Below are positions 43,561 to 52,809 of a stretch of 64,000 bases of DNA, piece after piece. How positions within the stretch are numbered: the stretch's first letter is position 1; each line of letters opens with the position of its first letter. Source of the stretch: Moraxella atlantae NBRC 14588 (GTDB lineage Bacteria; Pseudomonadota; Gammaproteobacteria; Pseudomonadales; Moraxellaceae); assembly GCF_001591265.1 (NCBI RefSeq), contig NZ_BCUL01000001.1, positions 124,001-188,000 of the forward strand, written 5' to 3'. The position numbers were made by a program, and so were the translations under genes. The notes under the pieces were generated by a model, which saw only the letters and a list, made by a program, of their open reading frames with translations, searched no databases and was not told the origin of the DNA.

Positions 43561-44673
43561 ATGTCCAATTCTATACAAAACCATACGCCAAATGATAATA
43601 CGCCTGTAGATGCCAATCATCAGCAGCCAACCGCTGCTCATCCACACGATGCGATGATTCAAGACAGTATGACCAACAATGCGACCCTAAACGTGCAGGT
43701 GCAAGCCGACTTGGTGCAACAACATACCCAAAATGCCCAACAGGCGCAAGATAGCACACAAGCATTTGGCACTACCCAAGGCTTGCCGCAGTCTGCGCCG
43801 CAAGGCCAGCAGATGACGCGCCCTGCCAACCACACGTCAGCCGCTCATGCACAGCCACAGGCGCACACACAAACCGCGGGGTACTATGATCGTAGCGCGA
43901 TTCAAAACCCACATACCCAAGCCACCGATGGCGATGAAGTGACACACTTTGGCTACCAAAGTGTTCGCAAATCTGAAAAACAAGACCGTGTTGCCGAAGT
44001 ATTTACCTCGGTTGCTAAAAAGTACGACATCATGAATGACCTGATGTCATTTGGCATTCATCGACTATGGAAACGCTATGCCATCAGCCTAACAGGTGTG
44101 CGCGCAGGTCAGCATGTGTTAGATATCGCAGGCGGTACGGGCGATTTAGCCAAAGTGTTTAGCCGTGAAGTGGGGCGTAGTGGGCGCGTGGTGCTGTCGG
44201 ATATCAACGAAGCCATGCTTGAGGTTGGGCGTGAGCGATTGCTAAACGCAGGCTGCAACAACGTTGATTTTGTGCTTGCCAATGCCGAAACCCTAGCGCC
44301 ATTTGCCGATGAAAGCTTTGATTTGGTGACCATCAGCTTTGGTTTGCGCAACGTTACCGACAAAGACGCTGCCTTGCGCTCGATGTATCGCGTGCTCAAA
44401 AAAGGCGGACGCTTGTTGGTGCTTGAGTTTTCTAAACCTGTGTTTGAGCCATTGTCCAAAGCGTATGATGTGTACTCATTCACCGCGCTGCCGCTGATGG
44501 GCAAATTGGTTGCCAATGACTCGGCTAGCTATCAGTATTTAGCAGAATCGATCCGTATGCACCCTGACCAACAAACGCTAAAAACCATGATGCAAGATGC
44601 AGGTTTTGTCAATTGCGACTACCACAACCTGACAGGAGGTATTGTGGCTGTGCATCGTGGGTTTAAAAAATAA
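43561..44673 (+). CDS. ubiE: Ubiquinone/menaquinone methyltransferase UbiE with long N-terminal extension
   Basis: C-methyltransferase that methylates demethylmenaquinol and the ubiquinone precursor DDMQH2. The catalytic part (about residues 122-370) is typical: [22 protein letters not shown] motif [10 protein letters not shown] (from residue 188), [25 protein letters not shown], and [14 protein letters not shown] at the end. Standard UbiE has about 250 residues; here about 120 extra N-terminal residues are rich in Gln, Asn, His, Thr and Ala. GAGGAG lies at ideal distance from the ATG at 43561, which supports translation of the extension. Confidence 0.93.
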   Translation: MSNSIQNHTPNDNTPVDANHQQPTAAHPHDAMIQDSMTNNATLNVQVQADLVQQHTQNAQQAQDSTQAFGTTQGLPQSAPQGQQMTRPANHTSAAHAQPQAHTQTAGYYDRSAIQNPHTQATDGDEVTHFGYQSVRKSEKQDRVAEVFTSVAKKYDIMNDLMSFGIHRLWKRYAISLTGVRAGQHVLDIAGGTGDLAKVFSREVGRSGRVVLSDINEAMLEVGRERLLNAGCNNVDFVLANAETLAPFADESFDLVTISFGLRNVTDKDAALRSMYRVLKKGGRLLVLEFSKPVFEPLSKAYDVYSFTALPLMGKLVANDSASYQYLAESIRMHPDQQTLKTMMQDAGFVNCDYHNLTGGIVAVHRGFKK

Positions 44674-44681
44674 GCCAATTA

Positions 44682-44857
44682 TTAGGGCATGTCCTTCATT
44701 TAGAACAACGTATTTTAATGGTCTAAAAATACCCAAATCTGGCAAAGTTGCGTTAAATTATTTGCTAATATTGCCATATTATCTGCATAATTTGCCCCAT
44801 TTTGCTGGCGATTTCATCGATTTTTAGCCGTATTATCCAAATAGGGACACGCCCTAA
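44682..44857. mobile_element. Candidate MITE or IS remnant after ubiE
   Basis: An AT-rich block of about 176 bp bounded by inverted repeats TTAGGGCATGTCC (44682-44694) and GGACACGCCCTAA (44845-44857), matching at 12 of 13 positions, with weaker similarity continuing inward for about 15 bases. The repeats end in TA on both sides, compatible with a TA target duplication. There is no coding capacity for a transposase. Confidence 0.55.
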
Positions 44858-44870
44858 AAAATCATGGCAA

Positions 44871-44903
44871 AAAAAACGGTATGGATTGACCATACCGTTT
44901 TTT
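44871..44903. terminator. Bidirectional terminator between ubiE and secF
   Basis: A perfect 14-bp stem AAAAAACGGTATGG (44871-44884) pairs with CCATACCGTTTTTT (44890-44903) around a 5-base loop. U-runs form on both strands, serving both convergent genes. Confidence 0.92.
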
Positions 44904-44936
44904 ATTGTGCTGCCTTGTGCCGACGCTTGATGGTGC

Positions 44937-46250
44937 TTAACGGCGGTTATCGCTGGGTAATACGTCATCTGACTCATCGGCTTGCCAGACGGGTGCATGA
45001 CGGTCGTCAAATACCACCTCTTCTTCGATAAACTCAGGCTTGACCTCAACAATAAAGTCCTTGCGTGACATGCCCATCCATAGCGGAATTGCACTGGCAA
45101 TATACACCGATGAAAATGTGCCCAAGATCAAACCGATAAACAGTGCGATAGCAAACCAATACAAACTTGCTCCGCCCAAGAATATCATGGCTAGCACCAC
45201 CAATAGCACGGTTGAGATCGTCATGATGGTGCGGCGCAGTGTTTCGGTCAAAGACAAATTAACAATTGTGGTGGCGTCTACATCGCGCACACGGCGAAAG
45301 TTTTCACGAATACGGTCAAACACCACAATGGTGTCGTTAATCGAATAACCGACCAAAGACAAGATCGCCGCTAATACCGTCAAGTCAAACGGCCAACCAA
45401 ACAGCGCGAAAATCCCGACCGTGATGATACTGTCATGAAACAATGCCAGTACCGCACCCAACGCCAGTTTCCATTCAAAGCGCACGGCAACGTAAATAAA
45501 CATACACGCCAATGCCAGTGCCAACGCCATGATCGAATTGACATAAATTTCATTGCCGACTTGGCTGCCGACCACATCGATGCTTTTAATCGTCGCATCG
45601 TTGTTGGGTAAATCCAACGCCTGATCAAGCGTCTGGCTTAAGCCCTCGACTTGGTTTTGTGGAGGCAGGCGCAGTAAAATCTCTTTATTACTGCCCAAAT
45701 ACTGCACCACGCCGTCATTGATTTGATGACTGGCTAGGGCTTGCTGTACCTGCGCTTGTTGCACGGGCTGCGCATACACCACCGTTGCCGACACACCGCC
45801 TGTAAAATCCAAACCAAGATTTAAACCTTTTACCAAAATCGCGCCCAAGCCGACTAACATCAAAATCAACGATAGCACGGCAAACGGTTTGGCAACTTTC
45901 ATGAAGTTGATTACACGCTTACCCGTCAAGGTTTTTTCATCACCAACGGCGGTAGGCGTGGCGATCAGTACCTCATGGTTTTGGTCTGCCGCATTGGTAG
46001 AGGTATCTTGCACCGCGTCGGTTGTTGGCGTGTTGGTGGGGGTGTCTTGACGAGATTTGGTGGCATGATTGCCACCGCGTCCTGAGCGTCTGGGCGCGCG
46101 GCGTTGGCGGCGCGATGTGTCGCCTGCCGTTAAAGATTGTACGCCCAAATCTGCCAGTCGCTGCTGTGCGTCTTGGGCATTGGTATTTGGTGTAAGTGCG
46201 TCGTCAAGCGCGTCATCGTCTCGGTGTGACTGATTGTGATTGTCTGACAT
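44937..46250 (-). CDS. secF: Protein translocase subunit SecF with N-terminal extension
   Basis: SecF, part of the SecDF-YajC complex that uses the proton gradient to help preprotein export. The conserved part (about residues 115-420) has the first membrane segment, LNLGLDFTGGVSATVVY, and the later block AVLALFHDSIITVGIFALFG, VGYSINDTIVVFDRIRENFR and GGASLYWFAIALFIGLILGTFSSVYIA. About 110 extra N-terminal residues are polar, with a basic Arg/Gly stretch and Thr/Asn/Asp-rich parts. AAGGGGAG before the ATG at 46250 supports this start. It lies ten bases after secD. Confidence 0.94.
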   Translation of the reverse strand: MSDNHNQSHRDDDALDDALTPNTNAQDAQQRLADLGVQSLTAGDTSRRQRRAPRRSGRGGNHATKSRQDTPTNTPTTDAVQDTSTNAADQNHEVLIATPTAVGDEKTLTGKRVINFMKVAKPFAVLSLILMLVGLGAILVKGLNLGLDFTGGVSATVVYAQPVQQAQVQQALASHQINDGVVQYLGSNKEILLRLPPQNQVEGLSQTLDQALDLPNNDATIKSIDVVGSQVGNEIYVNSIMALALALACMFIYVAVRFEWKLALGAVLALFHDSIITVGIFALFGWPFDLTVLAAILSLVGYSINDTIVVFDRIRENFRRVRDVDATTIVNLSLTETLRRTIMTISTVLLVVLAMIFLGGASLYWFAIALFIGLILGTFSSVYIASAIPLWMGMSRKDFIVEVKPEFIEEEVVFDDRHAPVWQADESDDVLPSDNRR

Positions 46251-46260
46251 AATGCTCCCC

Positions 46261-48153
46261 TTAGCCGATGCTCAAACGCTTGACTTGACGGCGATAGCCA
46301 TACGCCAATTGCGCCAGCGCGCGCGTCACGGTCACTGAGGTGAAAATTGAGCTGATAATCCCGATAGCAAGCGTTACCGCAAAGCCTTTGATCGGCCCTG
46401 TGCCAATAGCAAACAGGATAAACGCCACCAATAACGTGGTGATTTGCGCATCAAAGATACTGACAAACGCGCGGTCAAAACCTGCCACAATCGCCGATTT
46501 GGGACGTGCACCGTTGGCAAGCTCTTCACGAATTCGCTCAAAAATCAATACGTTGGCATCTACCGCCATACCAATGGTCAATACAATACCAGCAATCCCT
46601 GGTAGCGTCAGTGCTGAGCCAATCACCGACATAATCGCCAAAATCATGATCAAGTTAAATGCCAGTGCAATATTCGCCAACAAACCAAATAGGCGATAAA
46701 ACACCAACATAAACAAGAACACCAGTAAATAACCAACTTTGGTAGAGAAAATACCTTTTTTGATGTTGTCTGCACCCAAAGATGGCCCAATCGTGCGTTC
46801 TTCCACAAAGTACATCGGCGCGGCCAGCGCACCTGCACGCAGCAGCAACGCCAGCTCTGACGCTTCAGCATTGCTGTCTAAGCCTGTGATTTGAAATGAT
46901 GAGCCAAACACGCCTTGAATGGTGGCTTGGTTGATAATACGGCTTTCGGCGTACGGTGTGCGCACCTCGATGACTTCACCCGTGGTAGGGTCTTTTTGGT
47001 AGTTAATGCGCTGTTTATTTTCGATAAATAGTACCGCCATCTGCTTACCAACCGATTTTGCCGTGGTATTTTGCATCAAGCGTCCACCTGCGCTATCAAG
47101 CGTGATACTTACCTGTGGGCGGCTGTTTTGGTCGAGTCCAGCCTGTGCATCTTGCACATTTTGCCCCGTCACCACAGGCTGACGCTCAAGCAAAGTTTTG
47201 CGTGGTGAATTGACTTCACCAAACGCAAATACCTCCGTACCTGCTGGTGGTAGGGCGGTTGGGTTGGCTTGGTAGGCGGCATTGCCATCGGCAACCATAC
47301 GAAACTCAAGGTTTGCCGTGCGTCCCAGTACGCGCTTGGCTTCTGCTGTGTCTTGCACACCAGGCAATTCAACCACGATACGGTTCGCGCCTTGCGATTG
47401 CACCACCGCTTCTGCCACACCTAGCTCATTGATCCGATTGCGCAGTGTGGTTAAGTTTTGGGTAACCGCGTCTTGTGCAATTTGGTTGCGCAATGTATCG
47501 CCTAAGGTCAGATTAATCGCCGCGCCTTGTGGGCTGATGACAGGTTGGAGCTGATACTGCCCAAAACGTGCGCGCAGCATATCAAGCGCACGGTCACGGC
47601 TGGCATTGTCAGCAAACACCAATGCCATCCCATCATCAATCGGGGTGATATTGGTTGTGCTAAGCCCACGACTGGCAAGCTCTGCACGGATATCACGCGT
47701 AAGGTTTTCTAGACGCTGGCTAACCGCTTTTGCCATATCGACCTCTAGCACAAAGCGCACACCGCCGCGCAAGTCTAAGCCAAGTTTGAGCGGATGCGCG
47801 CCAAGGCGTTGCAGCCATGCAGGCGTGCTTTGCGCTAAATTAAGCGCGACAACATAATTGTCACCCAGTTGTTCTTTGAGTAGCTGCTGAGCCTTGAGCT
47901 GGGTTTCACTGGATTCATCACTGACTTTAAGCAGTGCCGATTTGCCATCAAACTGGTTATCATGAGTGGCAATGCCGTGTTGACTCAAGATTTGTTCGGC
48001 GTGGTTGAGCACTTGCGCATCAAGTGTCGTGCCAGCCTCTGCGCCCGTGATTTGCACGGCAGGCTTATCGGGGTACAAATTGGGCAGCGCAAAAATCGTG
48101 CTAACCAACAACACCAGCGCGATAAGAACATATTTCCAAGCAGGGTAGTGCAT
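46261..48153 (-). CDS. secD: Protein translocase subunit SecD
   Basis: SecD, 630 residues, inner-membrane partner of SecF. It has one N-terminal membrane segment, the large periplasmic P1 domain beginning LKLGLDLRGGVRFVLEVDM with TLRNRINELGVAEAVVQ, the P1-head region, and five C-terminal membrane segments with GIAGIVLTIGMAVDANVLIFERIREEL. The order yajC-secD-secF is the usual one, all leftward. Confidence 0.95.
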   Translation of the reverse strand: MHYPAWKYVLIALVLLVSTIFALPNLYPDKPAVQITGAEAGTTLDAQVLNHAEQILSQHGIATHDNQFDGKSALLKVSDESSETQLKAQQLLKEQLGDNYVVALNLAQSTPAWLQRLGAHPLKLGLDLRGGVRFVLEVDMAKAVSQRLENLTRDIRAELASRGLSTTNITPIDDGMALVFADNASRDRALDMLRARFGQYQLQPVISPQGAAINLTLGDTLRNQIAQDAVTQNLTTLRNRINELGVAEAVVQSQGANRIVVELPGVQDTAEAKRVLGRTANLEFRMVADGNAAYQANPTALPPAGTEVFAFGEVNSPRKTLLERQPVVTGQNVQDAQAGLDQNSRPQVSITLDSAGGRLMQNTTAKSVGKQMAVLFIENKQRINYQKDPTTGEVIEVRTPYAESRIINQATIQGVFGSSFQITGLDSNAEASELALLLRAGALAAPMYFVEERTIGPSLGADNIKKGIFSTKVGYLLVFLFMLVFYRLFGLLANIALAFNLIMILAIMSVIGSALTLPGIAGIVLTIGMAVDANVLIFERIREELANGARPKSAIVAGFDRAFVSIFDAQITTLLVAFILFAIGTGPIKGFAVTLAIGIISSIFTSVTVTRALAQLAYGYRRQVKRLSIG

Positions 48154-48226
48154 AGTGGACTTCTGTTTACATCAATATTAAATTTACCACAACGGTAAAT
48201 CGCTCCAAATTCAAATTTTCAATGCG

Positions 48227-48571
48227 TTAAGGTTTTAAACTCTCAAGCGTTCCAGCAGGCAACACCGAAATAATTGACGCGCGTTGCACCATCACCTCTT
48301 GATGGGCGTTCATCGCAATGACCGCATACTCACCTTGCACGCGCACTACCTTGCCCATCAAGCCGCCTGCAAACACCACCTCATTGCCTTCTTTGACCGA
48401 ATCAATCATTTGGCGGTGTTCTTTTTGGCGGCGCGATTGCGGACGGATAATAAAAAAGTAAAAAATCGCAAAAAATGCCAGTGGTAACACCAACTGGGCG
48501 ATCATTGACGTTGCGCTGGCAGCAGGGGCTGCGGCAGGCTCGGCATGAGCCAGTGAAATAAAACCAAACAT
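48227..48571 (-). CDS. yajC: Sec translocon accessory protein YajC
   Basis: YajC, 114 residues, a single-span inner-membrane component of SecDF-YajC. It has an N-terminal Ala/Pro-rich segment, then the membrane segment LVLPLAFFAIFYFFIIRPQSRRQKEHRQM, typical of the family, and a small C-terminal beta domain with EGNEVVFAGGLMGKVVRV. It heads the yajC-secD-secF operon; no tgt gene is upstream, unlike in many proteobacteria. Confidence 0.93.
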   Translation of the reverse strand: MFGFISLAHAEPAAAPAASATSMIAQLVLPLAFFAIFYFFIIRPQSRRQKEHRQMIDSVKEGNEVVFAGGLMGKVVRVQGEYAVIAMNAHQEVMVQRASIISVLPAGTLESLKP

Positions 48572-48940
48572 TATCCAACCTTATGCCAACAGTGGGCAAA
48601 ACTAAAAATGGGTTATGTTTTAACTAACAAAATTTCAACTGATAAAATTTGACCGCACAAGCGGCAACTAAACCGCCCATCATACCCGATTTGCCAGTTT
48701 GAATAAATGTTTATCACAAAAAAACTCGATATTGGTTAGGCTAAACTGGCTGAAGAAATCTTTCTGCAACCATCGCCGACACGCCGATAAGTAGCAAGCT
48801 GTTACAAGGGTGTAACAAGAGGTGTGTTAAACTTAAACGCAAATCAGTGCCGATTAAACGGTATTGCCTGGCTATTTTTATTTTACTATTTTTATTTTAT
48901 CGTGCTTTAAAATTTTTATTCAAATAAGCGAGCCTTAATC
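48572..48940. other. Divergent intergenic region upstream of yajC and the exported protein gene
   Basis: AT-rich region of 369 bases. It holds a perfect inverted repeat TGTTACA-N4-TGTAACA (48800-48817), shaped like a repressor operator, and a 14-bp tandem CTATTTTTATTTTA at 48872-48885 and 48886-48899 close to the start of the next gene. No gene seen. Confidence 0.6.
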
Positions 48941-49423
48941 ATGACAACATTGTTGCAAACCTTGTCTTATTCACGTGCCGCGCTGACCACTGCCGCGTTG
49001 GTAGCCGCCTTAAGCAGTCAAACCGCCATGGCGGATATCACCGAGGCGGATTTACAAACCTTTGCCCGTCAGATGGCTGCCGCTGCCAATGCCAAAAACA
49101 CCGCCCAAGTCAGCCGCTTGATTGACAATGATGTGCTGATCGCTGTGACGCGTAAGGGTAAAAGTGGTACGCTCAATAAACAATCTTATCTCAACTTACT
49201 GCAAACCAACTGGGCAAAAACAGGCGCGTACAGCTACAGTATTCGTATTGACAACGTGGTGACCAGTGGCGACCAAGCACGCGCCAACGTGCAAACGATC
49301 GAAACCTTGACCGAAAACGGCAAGCCAACCAAGCTCGTTACTGACTCACGCGCAACCTTTAATAAAGGTGCAACTGGCGTGGTACTCACGCGTTCTATCA
49401 GCCAACTGACGATCGAGCAATGA
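48941..49423 (+). CDS. Exported small protein, NTF2-like fold possible
   Basis: A 160-residue protein with a signal peptide (about residues 1-31, ending SSQTAMA before DITEADLQ). The mature domain has alternating helix and strand: ARQMAAAANAKNTAQVSRLIDNDVLI, then strands around SYSIRIDNVVTSGDQARANVQTIETL. That is the pattern of NTF2/SnoaL-like domains; no catalytic residues are evident and no family name is secure. It lies 175 bases upstream of the mltD-like gene with no terminator between. Confidence 0.65.
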   Translation: MTTLLQTLSYSRAALTTAALVAALSSQTAMADITEADLQTFARQMAAAANAKNTAQVSRLIDNDVLIAVTRKGKSGTLNKQSYLNLLQTNWAKTGAYSYSIRIDNVVTSGDQARANVQTIETLTENGKPTKLVTDSRATFNKGATGVVLTRSISQLTIEQ

Positions 49424-49598
49424 CCGTGCATTTTTTAGTCAATAGGCAGATATGCGCCACGTGATCCACGTTTAAACGGTGTTAAGCGTTTGCGTTGAGC
49501 AAATTTTGTGTTAAATTGTTCGGCTTAACCTGTTAGCGGAAAAAAAATACGCCTGCTGGCACAATGCGCGAACAATCGGCTGTGGTTTAGGATGATCT

Positions 49599-52500
49599 AT
49601 GCAACAAACAACTATTTATAAAACCAAAACTTATAAAACCAAAACGTTCAATTTCGTACTTAAACCGCTTAGCATTGCATTGGCAAGTTGGCTTGCTGTG
49701 GCGTGTAGCAGCACACCAAACCAATCTGCGCGTAAGCAGCCGACACGCGTTGTGGTGCCACAAACGACCCAGCGCGTCATCATACAGCAACCTACCCAAC
49801 CAACCACCCAAGCCGCCAAAGTCACCCAACAAAGCGCAGCGTTATTGGATTTAGAAAGCCTCGATGAGTTAGAAAGCCTGCTTGAAGCCACCGATATGAC
49901 AATGGTGGAAAACAGCGCGTTGCTGGTGCAGCAGTACGGTAACCTATGGGATCGTATGCGGGCGAATTTTAAAATGAATGCCAACCAGTATGATCCACGG
50001 ATTGAAGCACAAAAAAGCTGGTTTATCTCACGGCAAGATTACCTTAACCGCTTAACCGCGCGTGCTAGCCGTTATTTATACCATACGGTGCGTGAAGCAG
50101 AACGGCGCAATATCCCCACCGAGCTTGCGCTGTTGCCCGTCATCGAAAGCTCGTATGACCCCAACGCAACCAGTAACGCAGCAGCGGCGGGTCTGTGGCA
50201 GTTTATTCCCAGTACAGGGCGAATTTACGGGCTAAATCAAACCTCAAGTTTTGATGGACGGCGCGATGTTATTGAGTCGACGCGCGCCGCGTATGATTTT
50301 TTAACCGCGCTGTACAACCAGTTTGGCTCATGGGAGCTGGCTTTAGCGGCGTATAACGCAGGACCTGGACGCGTACAACAAGCAATCAGTGCCAATCAAG
50401 CGCGTGGCTTGCCAACAGATTACTGGTCATTGCGCCTACCAACTGAGACGATGAACTATGTACCGCGCTTTATGGCGGTGGCACAAATCGTTAAAAACCC
50501 AGGCGCGTACGGCGTGTATTTGCCTGCCATTGCCAACCGCCAGCATTTTCGTAGCGTACCTGCAGGCGTGGGCACCAGTTTGTATGATGTCAGCCGTCTA
50601 ACAGGCGTTAATTATGAAGAGCTTTACGCACTCAACGGCGGGCTACTTAATAGCGTTGTTGATAGCGCAGGACCGAATCGGATTTTAATCCCCAATGACG
50701 TCAATACCTCGCTTGATGCTAAAATCAGCCAATTGCGCGGTGGTGCGTCCGTATGGAGCGCACAAAGCCCATCAAGCTGGTCAGGCGATGGCAGCTTTAA
50801 CAACACAACCACCAGCCGCCGACCCACCGCCCATATACCGACAACCACCAGCAACACACACCTGCCCTCATCAAGCAGCGACCTAGCCGCGATGGCGACT
50901 TCAATGGTGCAGCAGCAAAACACCAATTACGTTGCCCCGATGCCATCGGTGGCTAATTCTAGCGAACTGGCAAGCTTTGGCAACGGCACTTATCAATCCA
51001 GCGAGCCGCCAATCAGCACAGCACAGCAGCAGAGTATTACTGCTGAAATGCAGTCTGCCAATACCTTGCCGACCACATCGGCAACCATCACCAGTAATAA
51101 CACCGTGATGCAAGAGCCACCTTTGACCCAAGCCGAGCGCGATATGATCGCTCAGCAAATCGCGCAGGTATCGCCTGACCAGCCAATTATCAGCCAGCGC
51201 GATGGTAACATCAAACTAGATGCGATCCAAACCCAACAATCGGTACTAGAAGCGCGCGGTGAAAGCCGTCAGCTGTCATTTAAAGAGCCATCCGTCAAAT
51301 GGACACCTGCCTCAGACTCAGCCACAAGCGGCACCAGTCGAGCCAGTAGCAGTAGCGCGGCAAATACCCAAGCAGCCCCTATAAAAAAGCCCAAACCTCA
51401 GGGTACACGTACGACCTACCAAGTCAAACGTGGCGATAATTTACAACAAATCGCCAACCAATTGGGCGTAAACTGGCGTGATATCGCTGAGTGGAACCAA
51501 ATTGACGCCAACGCGCCGCTATACGTTGGCACCACTTTATACATCTATAACGCCAAACCCATCAACAACCAAGACAGCCGCCCCGATAGCTACACCGTAC
51601 AAGCAGGGGATACCTTGACGGGTATTGCTGCCAAATATGGGCTATCAATCAGCGAACTGGCGCGTTACAACAACCTGCCAGTAAACTACCAAGTACGCAC
51701 CAAACAAAGCCTATGGCTGGTGCCCGGTAAAGTGACCAACAACACCAGTAATGCAAACCAAAACAGTCAGCCCAGCAAGCCCACCGCGCGCAGCAGTGCC
51801 GATGGCAAGCCCAATCGCCCTGATACCTACACCGTACAAGCAGGGGACACCTTGACGGGTATTGCTGCCAAATATGATTTATCGATTGGCGATTTAGCAC
51901 GCTTTAACAACATTCCCGTGACCTACCAGGTGCGCACCCAACAAAAACTGTCCTTGGTACCAAGCAAAAATCCCGATAAACCCGCTGCAACTGCCAGCAG
52001 CTCAGGCAATAGTAAAGTGGCAACCAGTAAATATACCGTGCAGACAGGCGACACCTTGATTGGTATTGCCGATCGATTATCCGTATCAGCCGATGACATT
52101 GCCGCGCTAAATGACTTCAACGCCCAACACCGCGTGCAACTTGGGCAGACCATCAACGTACCTGCCAAAGCTGCAGCAAAATTAAACAACAGTGCGACCA
52201 AAACCACGACCTCTACCAGCCGCCCAACGAGCTATACCGTCAAGGCAGGCGATGGTCTGATAAGCTTAGCCAAACAGTTTGATTTATCAACCAGTGAGCT
52301 TGCCAAAGCTAACAACCTATCCCCAACGGATAACTTGTTGGTTGGACAAAAACTTACCATTCCAAATGCAGGCGCAAATAACGACACCGCGTCAGATACC
52401 AAATCATCGCGCACAAGCAGCAAAACCAGTCGCAGCGCAGACAGCGATGATAACAGTACAACCATTGACTATAAAGGCGCGACCGAACGCTATACCGTCA

Positions 52501-52778
52501 AAGCAGGCGATGGTTTGATCAATCTAGCCAGTCAATACGGCATCAGCACTGCCCAACTTGCCGCGATGAACAACCTAAAACCCAACGCCAATTTGCTAAA
52601 AGGTCAGCGCATTATAGTGCCCAAAACAACGACCACTTACAAAGTCAAAGCAGGCGATGGCTTAATCAACTTAGCAAGTAAATACAATATCTCAACCAAA
52701 GAACTGGCAGATATGAACGGCTTATCCCCAACGGCGGATTTAAAAATTGGGCAAACCCTGAACGTACCTGTACGCTGA
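49599..52778 (+). CDS. mltD: MltD-type lytic transglycosylase with seven LysM domains
   Basis: Peptidoglycan-cleaving lipoprotein of 1059 residues. The signal ends in a lipobox LAVAC (Cys36), so the enzyme is likely anchored to the outer membrane. A Slt-type catalytic domain spans about 150-300, with catalytic Glu183 in LLPVIESSYDP and the motifs AAGLWQFIPSTGRIYGL and AAYNAGPGRVQQA. A degenerate LysM-like unit and a 200-residue Ser/Thr/Gln-rich linker follow. Seven LysM repeats run from about 600 to the end; units 2 and 3 are almost identical in DNA, and units 5-7 share KAGDGLI. E. coli MltD has two LysM and 452 residues. A 15-bp in-frame duplication (YKTKT) occurs near the N-terminus. Confidence 0.92.
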   Translation: MQQTTIYKTKTYKTKTFNFVLKPLSIALASWLAVACSSTPNQSARKQPTRVVVPQTTQRVIIQQPTQPTTQAAKVTQQSAALLDLESLDELESLLEATDMTMVENSALLVQQYGNLWDRMRANFKMNANQYDPRIEAQKSWFISRQDYLNRLTARASRYLYHTVREAERRNIPTELALLPVIESSYDPNATSNAAAAGLWQFIPSTGRIYGLNQTSSFDGRRDVIESTRAAYDFLTALYNQFGSWELALAAYNAGPGRVQQAISANQARGLPTDYWSLRLPTETMNYVPRFMAVAQIVKNPGAYGVYLPAIANRQHFRSVPAGVGTSLYDVSRLTGVNYEELYALNGGLLNSVVDSAGPNRILIPNDVNTSLDAKISQLRGGASVWSAQSPSSWSGDGSFNNTTTSRRPTAHIPTTTSNTHLPSSSSDLAAMATSMVQQQNTNYVAPMPSVANSSELASFGNGTYQSSEPPISTAQQQSITAEMQSANTLPTTSATITSNNTVMQEPPLTQAERDMIAQQIAQVSPDQPIISQRDGNIKLDAIQTQQSVLEARGESRQLSFKEPSVKWTPASDSATSGTSRASSSSAANTQAAPIKKPKPQGTRTTYQVKRGDNLQQIANQLGVNWRDIAEWNQIDANAPLYVGTTLYIYNAKPINNQDSRPDSYTVQAGDTLTGIAAKYGLSISELARYNNLPVNYQVRTKQSLWLVPGKVTNNTSNANQNSQPSKPTARSSADGKPNRPDTYTVQAGDTLTGIAAKYDLSIGDLARFNNIPVTYQVRTQQKLSLVPSKNPDKPAATASSSGNSKVATSKYTVQTGDTLIGIADRLSVSADDIAALNDFNAQHRVQLGQTINVPAKAAAKLNNSATKTTTSTSRPTSYTVKAGDGLISLAKQFDLSTSELAKANNLSPTDNLLVGQKLTIPNAGANNDTASDTKSSRTSSKTSRSADSDDNSTTIDYKGATERYTVKAGDGLINLASQYGISTAQLAAMNNLKPNANLLKGQRIIVPKTTTTYKVKAGDGLINLASKYNISTKELADMNGLSPTADLKIGQTLNVPVR

Positions 52779-52809
52779 TCCCACCACAGACCCAACGGAT
52801 GACAAGACA

